Below, piece after piece: positions 6,201 to 7,486 of a stretch of DNA of 7,486 nt. The notes beneath the pieces were generated by a model that was given only the letters and a program-made list of their open reading frames with translations, ran no database searches and was not told the DNA's origin. Position 1 is the stretch's first letter; every line of letters begins with the position of its first letter. Source of the stretch: Planctomycetota bacterium (GTDB lineage: Bacteria > Planctomycetota > PUPC01 > DSUN01); assembly GCA_016872875.1 (NCBI GenBank), contig VGYW01000411.1, positions 1 to 7,486 on the forward strand. Direction: 5' to 3'. The position numbers and the translations under genes were made by a program.

Positions 6201-7470
6201 CTGAGGCGGCGTACCACTGCCCGGTGCAGGTTCGCTCGTCGGGCGTGGCGGCGCAGGCCGCCAGCGGGCCATCGAATGCCGCACTGAGCGCGGCAGGCGA
6301 GGGCGGCGGCCCGGCGGTGAACCAGAAGAGCACGTCGTGCGTCGCCGCGCCGCCCTGCGGAAACCTGTGGCCCGACGTGGCCTCCCTGGGCAGAAGCCCG
6401 ACCTCGATGCGCGGAACCCCCAGCACCCGCAGCGCCTTGGGGTTCCGCTCGGCGAAGCTGCGGACGGCGACGGCGGCCCCGCCCGCGTCGCCCCACAGGC
6501 CCACCCCGCCGCCTGCAAGGCTCCCGGCGCCCTGCCTCTCGCTCCCCTGCACCACAGTGAAGCGGCACGCGGCGCGGTCGGCCGCCTCTTGCTGAACCAG
6601 CTCTGTGTGCTCTCCCGGCTTCCGCATGCTGCCGGGGTGGGTGTCGCGCCGGCTCCGCTCCCCTGCGAACTCCCACTTCATCAGCCCCTTGAGCCGCAGC
6701 GGCAACCGCACCGTGAGGTCCCGCACGGCCAGCTCAGGGGCCTTCTCGCGGTTCAGCACGGTGAGCTGAAGGCGCGCGACGGCCTTGCCCGCGTGGAAGT
6801 GCAGGCGGGCCACGTAGTCTGCGGCCTGCGCGCCGTCCTCAGCCTGAAGCCTGCCCGCCACGCGCACGACGGCCCGCAGCGGCCCCTTCGTCTCCACCTC
6901 TGCCTTCGCCGGCCCGCGGCTCGACAGGAACGCCTTGGGCCTTCCTGCGCCCGCCGCGAGCTCGAGGCTAAGCCCGTCGTTCTCGTTGTGCGGCAGCACG
7001 AGCGGCAGCTCCTGGCCCTCGAGCGTCACCTCGTCGAAGAGCGCGAACCGCTCCTTCGACACCCTGAACCGCGCGGGGCCGGTCGAGACGGTGACTGCGG
7101 AGGCATCCTCCCGGACGGCGAGGCTCGAGGGTTGGCCCTCCCGCGTGGCGGCGCCCCCATAGTGGAGGCGATACGTAGCGGCGCCCCTCGCCCGCACGGT
7201 GGCCTGGAAGTCCAGCAGCGCCCACTTCACTGAGCCGTCGGGCCAGCGGCAGAGCGCCTCGGCCTGGAGCGGCCGCTCCTCGCCGCCGCTATCGAGCAGG
7301 CGCAGGCCCTCCGTCGAGCGGAGCGCCCCCGCTGGCCAGGGAACCCCCACGCTCACCGGCGCCTCCGCCTGCTCCACCGCCGCGCCGTTGCCCACGATGA
7401 GGAGCACCTCCCCGCCTAGGCAGGGCGCGGCGAGCAACAAGGCAAACACCGCGATCGCGAGCCATCTCAT
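3295..7470 (-). CDS. Secreted PL26-like (exo-rhamnogalacturonan lyase-like) multidomain protein
   Basis: A 1391-residue protein with an N-terminal signal peptide (MRWLAIAVFALLLAAPCLGG, cleavage near residue 20), so it is probably exported. Residues about 21-105 resemble the RIFT-barrel domain of PcRGLX/YetA-like proteins (LRLLDSGGEERPLQ, then CRWPDGSVKWALLDFQA). Residues about 110-435 resemble that family's central beta-sandwich (GPLRAVVRVAGR, YVARLHFHAGKA, GDAGGAAVAVRSFAERNPKAL, GQWYAASGALPLAPLG). Residues about 485-770 are helix-rich and probably the alpha/alpha toroid, but more divergent. Then follow a LamG-like jellyroll (about 780-975; WHHVAIAW, LFFDGRKVG, LRDLRIWRR), fibronectin type III (about 990-1095), PKD (about 1100-1182; DARGSSDPDGDELSYEWSNG) and a malectin-like C-terminal domain (about 1185-1391). 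Known PL26 enzymes remove unsaturated disaccharides from rhamnogalacturonan I; activity here is inferred and no catalytic residue was identified. Repeat-derived insertions occur at residues 459-480, 956-966 and 1271-1327. The start has a modest G-rich Shine-Dalgarno (GGTGGGGA) upstream. Confidence 0.9.
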   Translation of the reverse strand: MRWLAIAVFALLLAAPCLGGEVLLIVGNGAAVEQAEAPVSVGVPWPAGALRSTEGLRLLDSGGEERPLQAEALCRWPDGSVKWALLDFQATVRARGAATYRLHYGGAATREGQPSSLAVREDASAVTVSTGPARFRVSKERFALFDEVTLEGQELPLVLPHNENDGLSLELAAGAGRPKAFLSSRGPAKAEVETKGPLRAVVRVAGRLQAEDGAQAADYVARLHFHAGKAVARLQLTVLNREKAPELAVRDLTVRLPLRLKGLMKWEFAGERSRRDTHPGSMRKPGEHTELVQQEAADRAACRFTVVQGSERQGAGSLAGGGVGLWGDAGGAAVAVRSFAERNPKALRVLGVPRIEVGLLPREATSGHRFPQGGAATHDVLFWFTAGPPPSPAALSAAFDGPLAACAATPDERTCTGQWYAASGALPLAPLGSREHEARFAADLERLLEALEGRGVQGISDFGFRISDSEIRNQKSEIRNSLGMWTYGAPLTGGLDPTLALAREFLRRGEPSLLDAAHAGARHAADMGTVSQGGWLVALLTGDRVLLDAGMKRAAFVTRHADDPDTPPLAAAEAILSLAFAADLAPAFAPEHAAAFQLALDAYLGKLLEAQRLGGHGLHCDRVAEEAVALEALAARQGRKADPRIAPSMLRAVEALASPIALWAGHERVGGLRAADGAQAKPYGTPDGLVADWARHPEAPAWGLACSPALPWLAWAAEATGDALFLGRARRLERVASMFQCRSPAHFALRYRRGDLFAAAWERRARSQPLPGDGAIGLACHLESAADVALPTQGEGGCALFCPFVSLPDGTRAVGLQAAGALDAAQAGVWFPFLDSGNAAETQGAIEFRLRSEKGVPERDAALLLSGEPRSHGFALSIGPRGLELASRSEGRASARIAAGGVVVKPAAWHHVAIAWRRGVGMDLFFDGRKVGHSNEGRLGLAPHLRLPCEPLPAPKISNQKSEIRNWLLRDLRIWRRPPDTFAAATDSTRPARVADLLLAPAEEGKLLLSWTAPGDNATAGQAQRYDVRVSTLPYRSEAAWTHWAEAERVAAPNPGPAGQLEKLLIGPPPKHRRAYVAVRAEDAAGNASPLSNVVQTDVNHAPVADAGPLLRQAIVGSEVLFDARGSSDPDGDELSYEWSNGLKGPLASLRYDKPGTYGVTLTVSDGKLSAAAATRLVVGDAIRVNFQPRRFPKTPDGFVPDEGAVYSRVRGYGWRAAPPGTVGFFRRQVSGLPVEAATGLAFPSPAEWLCDLPNGTYRLTLGIGGPAMKHPHPGPLPEGEGAGEHPHPGPLPRGEGAGEHPHPGPLPEGEGAGEHPHPDPLPRGEGTEAARRQVLVEGKEVADVDLTGRSAPVILAPVKVAVADGQLNLQLGRPAGTEGGEITHLIIERQ
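3491..3660. repeat. Four tandem 45-bp palindromic units inside the lyase-like gene
   Basis: Units start at 3491, 3536, 3581 and 3626; the last is slightly short. Each opens with a 21-base near-perfect palindrome of the CCCTCTCCC...GGGAGAGGG type. Units 1 and 3 share the CCCTGGGG centre and units 2 and 4 the CCTCGGGG centre, so the array is an AB-AB duplication. On the minus strand it reads in frame as HPHPGPLPEGEGAGE, alternating E and R at the ninth residue, and occupies residues 1271-1327 of the lyase-like protein. The 45-bp length is a multiple of three, so gain or loss of units keeps the frame. Confidence 0.95.
4573..4608. repeat. 7-bp tandem repeat (ATTTCTG type) in the LamG-like domain
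   Basis: Three ATTTCTG units, one ATTGCTG variant and an ATTTTC end on the + strand. It reads on the minus strand as KISNQKSEIRN (residues 956-966), just before the final strand motif LLRDLRIWRR of the LamG-like domain. It matches 3045-3080 at 34 of 36 bases. Confidence 0.9.
6032..6099. repeat. Composite 7-bp tandem repeat, two unit types head to head
   Basis: The + strand has five copies of TTTCTGA (6032-6066) immediately followed by four copies of ATCCGAA plus a partial copy (6067-6099). The second block is nearly the reverse complement of the first (ATTTCTG against ATTTCGG), so the whole can fold as an imperfect hairpin with about one mismatch per seven bases. On the minus strand it encodes residues 459-480 of the lyase-like protein (ISDFGFRISD then SEIRNQKSEIRN), at the border between the central beta-sandwich and the toroid-like region. 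Confidence 0.95.
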
Positions 7471-7486
7471 GGGAGCATCCCCACCC

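Overview
The window is GC-rich and carries three genes, all on the minus strand, in the order 7470→3295, 3086→1242 and 1245→beyond base 1. All three products have export signals. The first is a large secreted protein whose front half resembles exo-rhamnogalacturonan lyases (PL26, PcRGLX/YetA-like), followed by LamG-like, fibronectin type III, PKD and malectin-like accessory domains. The second is a predicted lipoprotein with TPR-like and HEAT-like helical repeats. The third is the N-terminal 415 residues of a secreted protein with a CBM9-like carbohydrate-binding domain, which runs off the left edge. No phylogenetic marker is present. The multidomain polysaccharide-active proteins, high GC and abundant in-gene short repeats suggest an environmental Planctomycetota, Verrucomicrobiota, Lentisphaerota or Hydrogenedentota-like bacterium, but this is inference only.

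Layout: 7471-7486 is a 16-base upstream stub. 3295-7470 is the lyase-like gene. 3087-3294 is the only real intergenic region (208 bases); it holds a long GTC/GAC-rich inverted repeat, a plausible sigma70-type promoter and a strong Shine-Dalgarno. 1242-3086 is the lipoprotein gene. It overlaps the CBM9-like gene by an ATGA stop/start, so those two are probably co-translated. The gene set fits export and binding or breakdown of plant or algal polysaccharide, with the lipoprotein in an unknown supporting role.

The most unusual content is a set of short repeats lying inside the coding sequences. Four loci carry tandem 7-bp units (ATTTCTG or ATTTCGG type) that read as heptapeptides (ISDFGFR or NQKSEIR). 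A fifth locus carries four 45-bp palindromic units that read as HPHPGPLPEGEGAGE-type peptides. None breaks its reading frame. They sit at tolerant places: signal-peptide n-regions, a domain boundary, and loops of beta-sandwich domains. Two of the 7-bp loci, in different genes 1.5 kb apart, match at 34 of 36 bases. This looks like a population of dispersed, coding-compatible repeats comparable in behaviour to Rickettsia palindromic elements. The repeats may be known in related genomes under other names; that could not be checked here.
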